From positions 1 through 17,203 of the forward strand of contig MCGT01000075.1 in NCBI GenBank assembly GCA_002104935.1: 17,203 bases of DNA. The letters are read 5' to 3'. Shown here piece after piece: positions 1 through 8,009 of the stretch (within the stretch, counting starts at the first letter, position 1; every line of letters starts with the position of its first letter). A program made the translations under genes and the position numbers. The notes under the pieces were generated by a model. It was given only the letters and a program-made list of their open reading frames with translations. It was not told the DNA's origin and ran no database searches. This stretch comes from Hesseltinella vesiculosa (taxonomy: Eukaryota > Mucoromycota > Mucoromycetes > Mucorales > Cunninghamellaceae).

Positions 1-378
1 GGGTTGAGAATGGGAGAGACCAAATCGCTAACCAGTCCTTCGGGGGACGATTGAGGCGGGGGTGGTCTTTGGAGGGGTGTGGGCAGCCTGGGACGAGACC
101 ATACTCCGACGGATGTCTTTGGGTGCTAGCTTTTCAAAGGGGACAAATTTGCCGTTGGGGCGGAAAAGGCCCACCTTTCTATTGGGGAGTGAGACCCAGT
201 TGGGGGTATGCGTGAAGACTGCACGCACCAGTGAGAGACGAGACACCCAGGATTTGGATGGAGGGGGAGCCGCCGGCTGGGCTGGTCCGGGCCTCCCAGA
301 CACTGGACTGCCCAAAACATCGTAACCACATTCCTTGTAACAGTTTCGCCAGGGTGTCATTAGACTCCGGGGGAAAGG
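1..378 (-). pseudogene. LINE-D ORF2 C-terminal fragment (non-LTR retrotransposon)
   Basis: This is part of the region between reverse transcriptase and the C-terminal zinc finger of a LINE ORF2. It is recognised by its match to the LINE-C copy at 11606-11925: both carry a conserved pattern of WV-RLSL, VFTH-P-WVS-P-R, GL-RPNG-F-PFEKL and IR. The upstream segment (about 378-268) matches in a second frame (SNDTLAKLLQGMW against SNDILAKLIQGMW), so the reading frame breaks near the G5 run at 263-267. The 5' side stops at about 378 against an A/T-rich stretch, and the 3' side leaves the window at position 1. It cannot be functional as seen. Identification as LINE-derived rests on LINE-C, which also carries the zinc finger. 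Confidence 0.8.
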
Positions 379-485
379 GTTTTTTTTATAAAAAAAAAAA
401 AAAAGAATAAAAATGACTGTCCCTTTCATACAATAAAAAAAAAGAAGTATATAATTAAATGCCTTTGTTCCACATCCCGTCATTC
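379..485. other. AT-rich spacer with A-runs and two AATAAA-like signals
   Basis: This is low-complexity DNA between LINE-D and repeat X. On the plus strand it has a run of 15 A near 390-404, directly followed by AATAAAA, and a second AATAAAAA near 432. It may be the remnant of a plus-strand polyadenylated insertion, but no body can be recognised. I see no gene. Confidence 0.5.
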
Positions 486-562
486 ATTACAAATTCACGC
501 GCGACTACCCAACCTCTTGAGAATTTTAAGCGAAAGAGCCGTTTTTTTCGAGAAACTTCAGC
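486..562 (+). repeat. Repeat X, copy 1
   Basis: A 77-bp segment starting ATTACAAATTCACGCGCGAC closely matches 9181-9255 inside the large palindrome, with a handful of substitutions (for example TACCCAACC against TACCCTACC). It contains the AAGCGAAAG motif that recurs in the palindrome arms. The match stops at AGC (562), exactly where the poly(T) of LINE-A begins, so LINE-A or its parent landed in a copy of this repeat. Confidence 0.75.
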
Positions 563-2336
563 TTTTTTTTTTTTTTTGTATCACAATCTGTGTACCTTTG
601 TGGATGAGCGGGTCAAATGCTAGTATGAATAGATAGGGGGACAATGGGTCGCCCTGTCGTAGTCCTCTCTGCTGTCTAAATGGGGTTCCTTGGTGACCGT
701 TGATGGATAGGCTGACGTCCGTTCCGAAAAAAAAGTTGTCAATCGCCGCGTACCATTTGTTTGGGAGACCGTATTTTTGCAGGACTTTGTTGAGGTAAAC
801 TGGGTGTACCCTGTCATAGGCTTTTTCCTGGTCTAGACATGCCACCACCGGGGAAAATATGTCACTACTTTGTCGAACTTCGTCTTTGAATTTTGTCCAT
901 AAGAGCTCGGATAATCCAGCCGTTGTCCGTGATGTTTCTTCCAGGAACAAAGCCTAGCTGTGCCGGGGAGATCATCTTGTCTAGTACTGATCTTAGTCGG
1001 GTCGCCAACATCTTGATGAACAGTTTTGCATCACTGTTGATCATTGAGAGTGGTCTCCAGTTCTTTAGGAGTTCTGGGTCTCCTTTTTTGTACAACAAGA
1101 TCATCCGGGTTTGACACCATGATGGGGGGGGTTTAGAGTTGAGCAATTCATCACAACACTGAAGGAAGATATCTCGTATCCTTGGATGATTAGTAAAAAT
1201 TAATCGCCATATTCGTATGGGATACCATCTGGACCGGGGCTTTTGCCTATGGTGCTGTAGAATACGTCAATGATCGGACCAAAGGGTGAGATTTTATTGA
1301 GTATTCAGATGAAGAAGAAGAAAAAAGATAAATAAAGTCGTAAAACTAAAATAATAAGTGACATCGGACGGAGTCCGAATGTCGACAATCCAATTGCTGC
1401 TGGATTAACCGATGCTCATTTTTTGAGAGTCAATGGTGCTCGAGAACCATTGACTGGTGTGAACTGCGATCTTTTCTGTTTTGTTTAGTAGATGATCATC
1501 TCACTTATGCTCGTATTTTACAGGTGCTATCTTCAAGGTATCATCTAGCTCCTCACTTGTGAAAGGTAATTCCAGTAGTTTTGCTTCTTCTGTTGGGAGT
1601 TTGTTTTGATCTGGAATGTTGTCTAGTAGTTCCGTGATAGCGTTTGTGTCTACTGGATCACTGCTGTACAGTTCATGTATAAGTTTCTTCCCACTCTCAT
1701 CAGGTCTTCGTTCTTGTTCACCGACTCCTTCTTATCCGTATCCTGGAGTGTCTTGATCGTCGTCTGGTTGTTGCGAGCTTTCACTAGATTGTAGAAATAT
1801 TTGTTGTTTCTTTCACCGTATTCTTTCCAGCTTGTTGCTGATCTGGTAATGAGTTCATCCATCTCCATTTATTGAAGTTCGTCCAATTTTTTCCGGGTTG
1901 TTCTAGTGTTCCCCTGAGCTCTTTGTTGGATCTGTACTGGCTTCGTGTACCAGTATTTCGTGTTTTCTTTGCAATCTTTTGTGTTGCTGATTCCTTTGAC
2001 TGCGGACAAGCGGGGATGAGTTTTTGGCTACTGCTTGCATGAGTGATTTAATTCTTTCCCATTGTTGTTGCGGAGTGTTCTTCTGGTCGTGGCCACCTTC
2101 TTCTGGTGCTAATTCAAGCACAGTTCCAGGACCTTTTTAGAAGGTCTTGGAAAGTTTTGGACTGGAGAAGACTAATATTTTAGTCGCCATTGGCCTGAGC
2201 CTGTATCTTGTCTTGGGGAGGATATGCATATGCTCATTAGGGCACGATCTGTCCATGTTCTGTTCAAGTATTGGGGTTTCATTAATTCTGACCCAATCCT
2301 TAAGTTTTGTGAGACAAAGATGTGATCAATTTGAGA
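563..2336 (-). pseudogene. LINE-A ORF2 remnant (endonuclease C-terminus to RT)
   Basis: This is a decayed LINE ORF2 read on the minus strand. In order it holds: the C-terminal end of an APE-type endonuclease (2336-2172; SQIDHIFVS and WTDRALMS match SKIDYILVS and WTDHCLLS of LINE-B); a linker with GERNNKYFYNLVKARN (1868-1650); KSPGPDGIPYE near 1240; and RT fingers/palm (1146-865, KNWRPLSMINSDAK; 950-600, CLDQEKAYDRVHP and GLRQGDPLSP). Stops and frame changes separate the pieces. The RT ends at AFDPLIHK before the YADD box and joins directly to a 3' tail (GTACACAGATTGTGATAC plus 15 A, 577-563), so RT motif C, thumb and zinc finger are missing. An inserted hairpin element interrupts it at 1340-1521. 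Dead. Confidence 0.85.
1340..1521. mobile_element. MITE-like insertion with three tandem hairpins
   Basis: This segment lies between two conserved parts of LINE-A ORF2 and has no coding similarity to LINE-B at that point. Its ends are imperfect inverted repeats: GTAAAA followed after 7-8 bp by ATAAGTGA on the left (1340-1361), and the reverse complement on the right (1501-1521). Inside are three consecutive stem-loops: 1360-1383 (GACAT/ATGTC and GGAC/GTCC arms), 1387-1406 (AATCCA/TGGATT, 8-nt loop) and 1428-1455 (perfect 10-bp stem AGTCAATGGT/ACCATTGACT, 8-nt loop). No ORF. I find no convincing target-site duplication, and the exact borders are uncertain because an A/G-rich stretch (1308-1335) adjoins on the left. 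Confidence 0.5.
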
Positions 2337-2369
2337 TTTTTTTTTTTGTATCAATGGTGTACATTTATT
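2337..2369 (-). terminator. LINE-B 3' end: poly(A) signal and tail
   Basis: On the minus strand AATAAA (2369-2364) is followed about 16 nt later by a run of 11 A (2347-2337), the genomic record of the transcript's tail. The last non-A bases are TTGATAC, almost the same as the end of LINE-A (TGTGATAC). Confidence 0.75.
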
Positions 2370-2385
2370 ACAAAAAAATTTCATT

Positions 2386-5300
2386 CTAATCGTACTTCAT
2401 ACGGCTGTAAGTATCCATCTGGAGTCTTGCCGATTTCCTGGTGAGCGTGTGACTCCATGCTTTACCGTCAAGTGTGACTGCAAAGTGTTGCTGCCATAGT
2501 GTCTGTAGCCCCCATCCGACTTTCCAAATTGTTAGGTCATCTGCTTTGGTTGGAGTATACAGGCATTCGCGGACTTTCAGAACTTTTTCGTCTCCCGTGC
2601 CGGGGCCAGCAAAAAGGTAAGACCATAACGCCTTTTTGTGGGGGCAAGAGAGCAGCATGTGGTCATCGTCTTCTGGCATTCTGCATCCAGTAGGCAGGAG
2701 GTTGGAGGTTATACCGTCTATTTTCCGTCGTGCTAGACGTTCTCGTGTTGGGAGTGACTTGTGCAGGAATCGGAACCAGATTGTCTTACTTTTGTGCGGT
2801 GTCTTTGATTTCCATATGGCTTTCCACGTCATCATTGGTATAGACCAAAATGGTTGTAATTCACTTCCTGGGAGGGCGTTTAGCTGGGTCGTATACCCAT
2901 TGAGCTTTGGTGTGGAACAGGGATCGCAGTAGTCTAGGTTGTGCTTCTTCCAAAGGAACTGGCGTATTGGGCAAACATAATAAGGGATCGTTTGCTGTCG
3001 GTTGTCCACTCAGGGAGACGTGCCATAGCTTGGATTATGAGGTATACTCGTGGTGCGTTATTGGCAATCTTGCCTGGATATTTACCGGTCGCTGCTTCCT
3101 GGAGATTGTCCGCGAGCGAGTTCGCTTGTATGGCCATATCAATCATGCGGGCTATGATGGATCGAGGCTGTTTCCCTGTATAATCGTATCCAGAACCATT
3201 GCAATGCAAGTTGTTGGTCAAGTGGGTCTATCAGGTCAAGTCCTCCATTTCTCTTAGGCAGGGTGACCGTTTCCCATGAAGGATGTGGCCAGAAGGGGAG
3301 AACCCAGGTTACGCACATATCTTCGGATAGTGTTGCATTGAGTGACATTTATAGGAGTTAGACGGGCCACATGCCAAAGGGTGGATAGTACCAGAGAGTT
3401 AGCAGCCAAGCTTGAACCTTGGACGGACATACCACGTGATTTAAGGATTGACAGTGTTTGCCTATCTTATTTGTCATGGCTTCCATGTATGTCTTTAGCT
3501 GTGTGCGGGACGAGTAGATCGGGTACCCCAGGTATCGTAATGCGTTCGAGCTCTGTTTATCATGCCATGTCGCACCTATAGAGGTGCATACCTGTTGCCA
3601 ATGTTGGTGTGGGTGTCCATTCAGCGATATAAATACTGTCTTGGACACGTTGAGTCGTGCGTTCGAAGCCTTTGCATATATGTCATAGATTTCGGTGAAT
3701 CGTTGCCATTGTGTGGGTCATCCAAGAAAACAAGCAGGTCATCGGCATATGACATTTGCTGCAGACGGATTGGGTGAACCTTGGCGGGCTTGTGATTTAC
3801 AAAAATTCCAGGCCATGTGTTGACATCCGCTAGTTTCCGTATTAATGGTTCGAATGCCAAATTGAATAGGAAGGGGGACAACGGATCACCCTGTCTGAGC
3901 CCTCTTCCCTGTCGGAACGTTGTACCCAAGTGACCATTAATAGCCAAGGCGATTTCTGTTTTGAAAAATAAATGCATGATGGCCTTGATCCAAGTACTGG
4001 GAAAGTTCATAGACCTCAGGACCTGTTCCAGATATTCAGGGTGGACTCTGTCGTATGCTTTCTCTTGGTCCAGGCTTGCTGCCACTGCAAACTTGTCCTT
4101 ATCCATCTTGCATTTACCAGAGCGCATCAGGTCAATAGTTGTTTGCAGTATCCATCCGTTTTCAGCGATTTGACGGCCCGCAACGAAGCCTTTCTGCGAG
4201 TGGTGGACTAGTTTAGGCATGAGGGGTCGTAACCGATTGGACATCCACTTCGTGAAAATCTTGGCGTCTGTATTGATAAGGGAGAGAGGGCGCCAGTTCT
4301 TAAGGTCTTCAGGATCACCTTTTTTGTACAGCAGGATCATTTTTGTTTTCAGCCATGATTGAGGGGTGATGCCTTGACAAGCTAGGTGTATAATCCGTGC
4401 AAGTAGCAACTGGAGTTTGGGACGCCTTCCCAACAGGGTCTTGTATAGCTCGAATGGTAATCCATCCAGTCCAGGGCTTTTGTTTGTAGGGCGTGTTTCA
4501 CAATGTCCATTATCTCATCTATAGTTGGGGGGTTGTTGAGAGATTTGCTTTCCGTTGCGCTGAGAGAATCATCTTCATATAGAGGAGAGATATTCCTCAT
4601 GAGGTCATCTAGGCAGTTCTTGTCTATAGGTGTTGGGTTATATAGATCTTTGTAGAAATGTTTCGCGCTGGCCAACATGTCTCGGGTTTCCGTGACCCGA
4701 TTACCAGCTATCTTCAGTGCATGGATTGTTTGCTGTTCGTTTCTCGTTTTTATGACCTTGTAAAAGTAAGAATTGTTGCATTCTCCTTGTTCCATCCAAC
4801 GAAGTGCCGCACGTCTGCGTAGTCCCTCTGTTATCGTTTGTGTCAGAGGTCCAATTTCATTTTCCACTGTTTGGAGTTTCTGAATTTGCTTGGGGTCCTG
4901 TAAATCCACACCGTTCTGATTCAGTTCATTGAATTCGTGTTGTAATCGTGTCAGTTTGGACGTGCGTTGTTGATGTGTTTTAGCCGACATCAGTTTGGCT
5001 GCCGATTGTATCATCCGCTTCCACGTCTCCCATGTGTCAATAGCTTCCATTGGTGTTAGTTGTCTTTGTATATCCGGCCACTTATGAGTTAGGGTTTGGT
5101 CTGTAACTTCTAGCAGCAGGTCAAAGGTGTCTTCGTCCGCCAGGATAGCTGGGTTAAGGCGCCATGTACCCCTTCCCATGTCTGTCCTAGGAGGGGACCA
5201 TTCCGTAGAGAGCAGGCAGTGATCTGTCCATTCCGTAGGCATGAATCGTGTTTGAGCATAGGAGGTGTGGGGAGAGGCTCTGTGAGAGACTAGTATATAG

Positions 5301-5908
5301 TCGATTTTGGAACGATACTCACCACGTTTAAAGGTGTATTTACAGCTTTTTGATATATCATTCCAATAGGATCTTCGCCATTGCTGCCAAGGTGCAAGCC
5401 ATGCAGGATCATGTTTTTGTAAATCCACATTGAAGTCACCCAGGAGAAAGGTTTCTTGTGTGTGTAGTTCCGAGAGAAACGGCCAATCAGGCATTGTATT
5501 GAACAGGTCTTTCTTGGCTTGGTTGTGTTGGGCATGGGCATAGATATTCATTACTCGGACCGGTTCAAATGGGATGGTTTTGTGTTGGAAAGTAAATGTT
5601 ATCATACGTGCATTCGTAGAAATGGCTTGATCGTTGATGATGAGTTGTTTGTTGAGGACGATTACCCCACAATATTTGGTGAAAATCGTGTATGTGTTCG
5701 GAAATAGAGTGGCGAGAGTTTTTAGGTGGTCTGTAGTGAGGTGTGGGGATAGGGAGTTTTGTCCTATGGTTTCCTGTATGCATAGAATATCCACAGGTTG
5801 TTTTCGTAGGTGCATAGCGAAAAGTTTCTGTTGTTCAATATTGTTGTCTTTGAATATGCTACGCACGTTCAAAGTGGCGATGGTTATGTTGTTACGATTC
5901 ATACTCAT
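2386..5908 (-). pseudogene. LINE-B ORF2: endonuclease / reverse transcriptase, frameshifted
   Basis: ORF2 encodes the nicking endonuclease and RT for target-primed reverse transcription. The first 508 codons (5908-4382) are open. The APE domain carries N14 (TLNVR), E46 (IQET), D158/N160 (GDFNV), D203 (SKIDYI) and D229-H230 (WTDH), the full expected catalytic set. RT follows at 4490-3620 with KNWRPLSLINTDAK, SLDQEKAYDRVHPEY, GLRQGDPLSPFLF and YADD, all intact. The 3' end (3009-2386) encodes the C-terminal region with LHKSLPTRERLARR and a zinc-finger-like C-EDDDH-LLSC motif. Frame changes near 4490, 3720, 3395, 3315, 3178 and 2975 break the protein, so this copy cannot make a full ORF2 product. 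The start ATG at 5908 lies 30 nt after the ORF1 stop, a spacing that suggests reinitiation. Confidence 0.9.
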
Positions 5909-5938
5909 GATATTGAATATAGGGACTCCCAGGGCAGA

Positions 5939-7393
5939 CTATTGTCTACCTTGAGAGTTTTGTTGCATGGTTCTTGCTTCTATGCGAATCGCCTCTTCTT
6001 CGTGCTTGCGTTCTAGCATCGATTTATGATGGGCTCGTCGGGATCGGTCACGAGAAGATGGGTCGGATAGTGTCACCGCATCGTGTTTGAATGATACCAA
6101 TGCTTTTGTCTTCGTAGTGTTCGGGAGTTTCCTGGCCGCGATTTTGAGTTCAGCTGTGCTGTATCCTTTCTTACCGGTATCCTTCTCCCGGATCTGTAGC
6201 TTGGATGGAACGGGAGATTGGATGGTGTTGTCAGTGCTATCGAAACTATCATATATGTCCATATCCGTGTCAGTCTGTTCGTCTGGTAGGGTTTCCTTTT
6301 GGTTTTCTTTGGTTTCCTGTTCTGACTCCCCAGGGGTTGTTATTTGTTCTTGAGTCTCCATGATAGTGTCCTCTGGCAGCTTCTTGGGTTCCATGTCCAT
6401 GTCTCCGGTTTCCGTAGTCGTCTCCGGTTCCTTCTTGTCCTTTGTCGATCGTACGGTGGATAAGGGTGGGAATTTTCGTTCGCGGGCTTGTAGGTATTCA
6501 TCTATGGCTTCTTTATCCGTCTGCGTTTTTTTTGGGCAGAACCTGGCGTAGTGTCCTCGGTGATTGCACGCTCTGCAGGTGATTCGTTGCATTTCAGGGC
6601 AGTTCTTCCGGATGTGTCCTTCACGCTGACATTTGAAGCAGATGTCCGGGGCGTTTTTCCACGAGGCTGTTACTGTATGATTGTAATCTTCCAAATACAA
6701 CCGTCTTTCGAGAGTATCCCACTCTTGGTCCTCAACAGGGTTGGTGTCCAATGAGACTTTTGCTTCCCCTTCGAACCATCCATGATCGGTGAATTTGGTG
6801 ACTCGAAGGACCTTTCCAAAGTAGCGCATCGAGTTTCTCAGACCATTCACGATCTCCTCATCTGATATGTCGTACGGCAGTTGGCTTAGCGTGACCTCGT
6901 TGATTCTAGTGGCTTGTTGGCTATTGTTTACTGCTACACCTTTGTAAACAATGCCACGAACATTCACACCTTCCTCGATGGCTTTCATCTTGCTTTCTCT
7001 GTTTTCGAATCGAACTTCAATTGTCATTTTGCTGGCATTGGGTCTACCATATTTAAAGATGGGTCTAGCTCCCCTGTTTTTGAACTGTCCTAACTGTTTT
7101 TGGATCAGTTCATAGGCCTCCGTATGATGGTCAAAGTCTTCCGGGTTTAAGTCGAACAGTACTGCTCCTTGTGTTAGATCGTTCTGTAACATGCTGGCTG
7201 CAATTGCCATGATGTTTGTGGCACGGAAATCATGGTCTTCCCACAAGGTCGTTGCCTCCATTCGTTGTTTTTGACCTTCGAATGTGCGTTTGTTCAATGT
7301 ACGAGGAACTGTCTCCTCAGCGTTAGGTAAGTTCCTGGTCAGCATTTGTCGATAGGAAACCTGTGTCCAGGTGACATCCTGGTCCGTCTCCAT
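5939..7393 (-). CDS. LINE-B ORF1: nucleic-acid-binding protein with two CCHC knuckles
   Basis: ORF1 of the LINE is probably the RNA-binding particle protein that coats the element's transcript. I use the first ATG in frame (7393, METDQDVTW), giving 484 residues. The frame is open further upstream, but only with non-ATG codons. The order is: a conserved N-terminal domain shared with LINE-A ORF1 (VPRTLNKRTFEGQKQRME, then VLFDLNPEDFDHHTEAY); a region with an RRM-like look (LSQLPYDISDEEIVNGLR, then FFGKVL-type beta strands); two CX2CX4HX4C zinc knuckles (CFKCQREGHIRKNC at about 252-265 and CRACNHRGHYARFC at about 273-286); and a long acidic, T/E/D-rich, probably disordered tail ending in a basic segment. 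It is uninterrupted, unlike ORF2 just downstream. The RRM-like reading is tentative. Confidence 0.85.
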   Translation of the reverse strand: METDQDVTWTQVSYRQMLTRNLPNAEETVPRTLNKRTFEGQKQRMEATTLWEDHDFRATNIMAIAASMLQNDLTQGAVLFDLNPEDFDHHTEAYELIQKQLGQFKNRGARPIFKYGRPNASKMTIEVRFENRESKMKAIEEGVNVRGIVYKGVAVNNSQQATRINEVTLSQLPYDISDEEIVNGLRNSMRYFGKVLRVTKFTDHGWFEGEAKVSLDTNPVEDQEWDTLERRLYLEDYNHTVTASWKNAPDICFKCQREGHIRKNCPEMQRITCRACNHRGHYARFCPKKTQTDKEAIDEYLQARERKFPPLSTVRSTKDKKEPETTTETGDMDMEPKKLPEDTIMETQEQITTPGESEQETKENQKETLPDEQTDTDMDIYDSFDSTDNTIQSPVPSKLQIREKDTGKKGYSTAELKIAARKLPNTTKTKALVSFKHDAVTLSDPSSRDRSRRAHHKSMLERKHEEEAIRIEARTMQQNSQGRQ

Positions 7394-7481
7394 TGGTCTC
7401 GCTTGCGTATAGGTGGCAGTAAAGTGTTTTGTTGTTGGTTTGTCTGTGTAAATGTTTATCCGAGTTGGTTGAAGTTCCTTA

Positions 7482-7538
7482 GCGGAAAGAGAGTTTTTTG
7501 TCACTGGTGATAAGGTCGTCCAACCTCATCGAGTCAGT

Positions 7539-7540
<2 letters not shown>
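7482..7540 (-). pseudogene. LINE-A ORF1 short continuation beyond the H2A insertion
   Basis: On the minus strand, reading past the H2A poly(A), the duplicated target (ACCACTGACTC) continues the ORF1 frame that was interrupted at 8009, giving [20 protein letters not shown] and then a stop. This must be original target sequence, so LINE-A ORF1 extends to here. LINE-B sequence begins somewhere in or just left of this stretch. Confidence 0.6.
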
Positions 7541-7582
<42 letters not shown>

Positions 7583-7963
7583 GGAAGCACCCTTCTTGGA
7601 CTTGGAAGGCAACAGGTTAGCGTGGATGTTGGGAAGGACACCACCTTGAGCAATAGTGACGTGACCAAGCAACTTGTTCAATTCTTCATCATTGCGGATG
7701 GCCAATTGCAAGTGACGAGGGATGATACGGGACTTCTTGTTGTCACGGGCAGCGTTACCGGCCAATTCGAGAATTTCAGCAGTCAAGTATTCGAGAACAG
7801 CAGCCAAGTAAACGGGAGCGCCAGCACCGATACGCTGAGCATAGTTACCGTTACGCAAGTGACGATGGATACGACCAACAGGGAATTGAAGACCGGCCTT
7901 GGAAGAACGGGTTTGGGACTTGGCACCAGCTGCAGATTTACCACCAGATTTACCACCAGACAT
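7526..7963 (-). pseudogene. H2A: Histone H2A (retrocopy, C-terminus replaced by poly-lysine)
   Basis: This encodes a core nucleosomal histone. The ATG at 7963 starts a 128-residue H2A with no stop or frameshift: a short G/S/K-rich N-tail, then [62 protein letters not shown] and [13 protein letters not shown], spanning the complete histone fold and docking segment. It is canonical H2A ([10 protein letters not shown]), not H2A.Z. It stops being H2A at KKGASQ: the codon after TCC is CA plus the first A of the tail, so the rest of the terminal SQE/L motif, the stop and the 3' UTR are missing. Translation would run through the tail as 13 lysines, then PLTR and a stop at 7526. With no promoter of its own visible, it is probably a young processed pseudogene. 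Confidence 0.93.
7531..7543. repeat. Target-site duplication of the H2A retrocopy, left copy
   Basis: GAGTCAGTGGTTT is identical to 7997-8009. The last three T can also be read as part of the poly(T) tract, so the unambiguous core is 10 bp. Confidence 0.9.
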
Positions 7964-7996
7964 GTTTGATTAATTGATTTTTCGAAAGAGAGAAGT
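7541..7996 (-). mobile_element. Processed retrocopy of a histone H2A mRNA
   Basis: A reverse-transcribed host mRNA has been inserted by LINE machinery. It consists of 33 nt of 5' UTR (7996-7964), an intron-less H2A reading frame (7963 downward), and a poly(A) tract of about 38-41 nt (7581-7541), bounded by the 13-bp direct repeat GAGTCAGTGGTTT at 7531-7543 and 7997-8009. The host sequence on both sides is the same LINE-A ORF1 frame (ETTDS), which confirms an insertion. Poly(A), a duplication of this length and no intron are the standard marks of target-primed retroposition in trans. Confidence 0.93.
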
Positions 7997-8009
7997 GAGT
8001 CAGTGGTTT
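7997..8009. repeat. Target-site duplication of the H2A retrocopy, right copy
   Basis: GAGTCAGTGGTTT directly precedes the H2A 5' UTR end (minus sense) and lies inside LINE-A ORF1, reading PETTDS. It is an exact match to 7531-7543. Confidence 0.9.

Larger units (their letters stand above)
2337..7500 (-). mobile_element. LINE-B, near full-length non-LTR retrotransposon (APE type)
   Basis: A two-ORF LINE lies on the minus strand: ORF1 (7393-5939), a 30-nt gap, ORF2 (5908-2386), then a short 3' UTR with AATAAA (2369-2364), the end sequence GTACACCATTGATAC and a run of A (2347-2337). ORF2 begins with an APE-like endonuclease, then RT, then a C-terminal zinc-finger region, which is the arrangement of L1/Tx1-like elements. 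It splits LINE-A: endonuclease-coding sequence of LINE-A resumes immediately after the poly(A). The 5' border cannot be fixed precisely. It must lie between ORF1 and the 7531-7540 flank, which still belongs to LINE-A. I find no target-site duplication. Confidence 0.85.

Noticed and set aside
7394..7504. Upstream extension of LINE-B ORF1 by 37 codons
   Set aside because: The frame is open, but the first codon would be GTG and the stretch runs towards the LINE-A flank. The first ATG at 7393 aligns with the position of the LINE-A ORF1 N-terminus (MAETPPEDQLSW).
7544..7581. Simple poly(T) microsatellite unrelated to insertion
   Set aside because: It begins exactly at the truncated H2A codon and ends at a perfect 13-bp duplication, so it is a retroposed poly(A) tail.
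7580..7969. 129-codon plus-strand ORF opposite the histone gene
   Set aside because: It is the antisense shadow of the H2A coding sequence, which matches a known family over its whole length.
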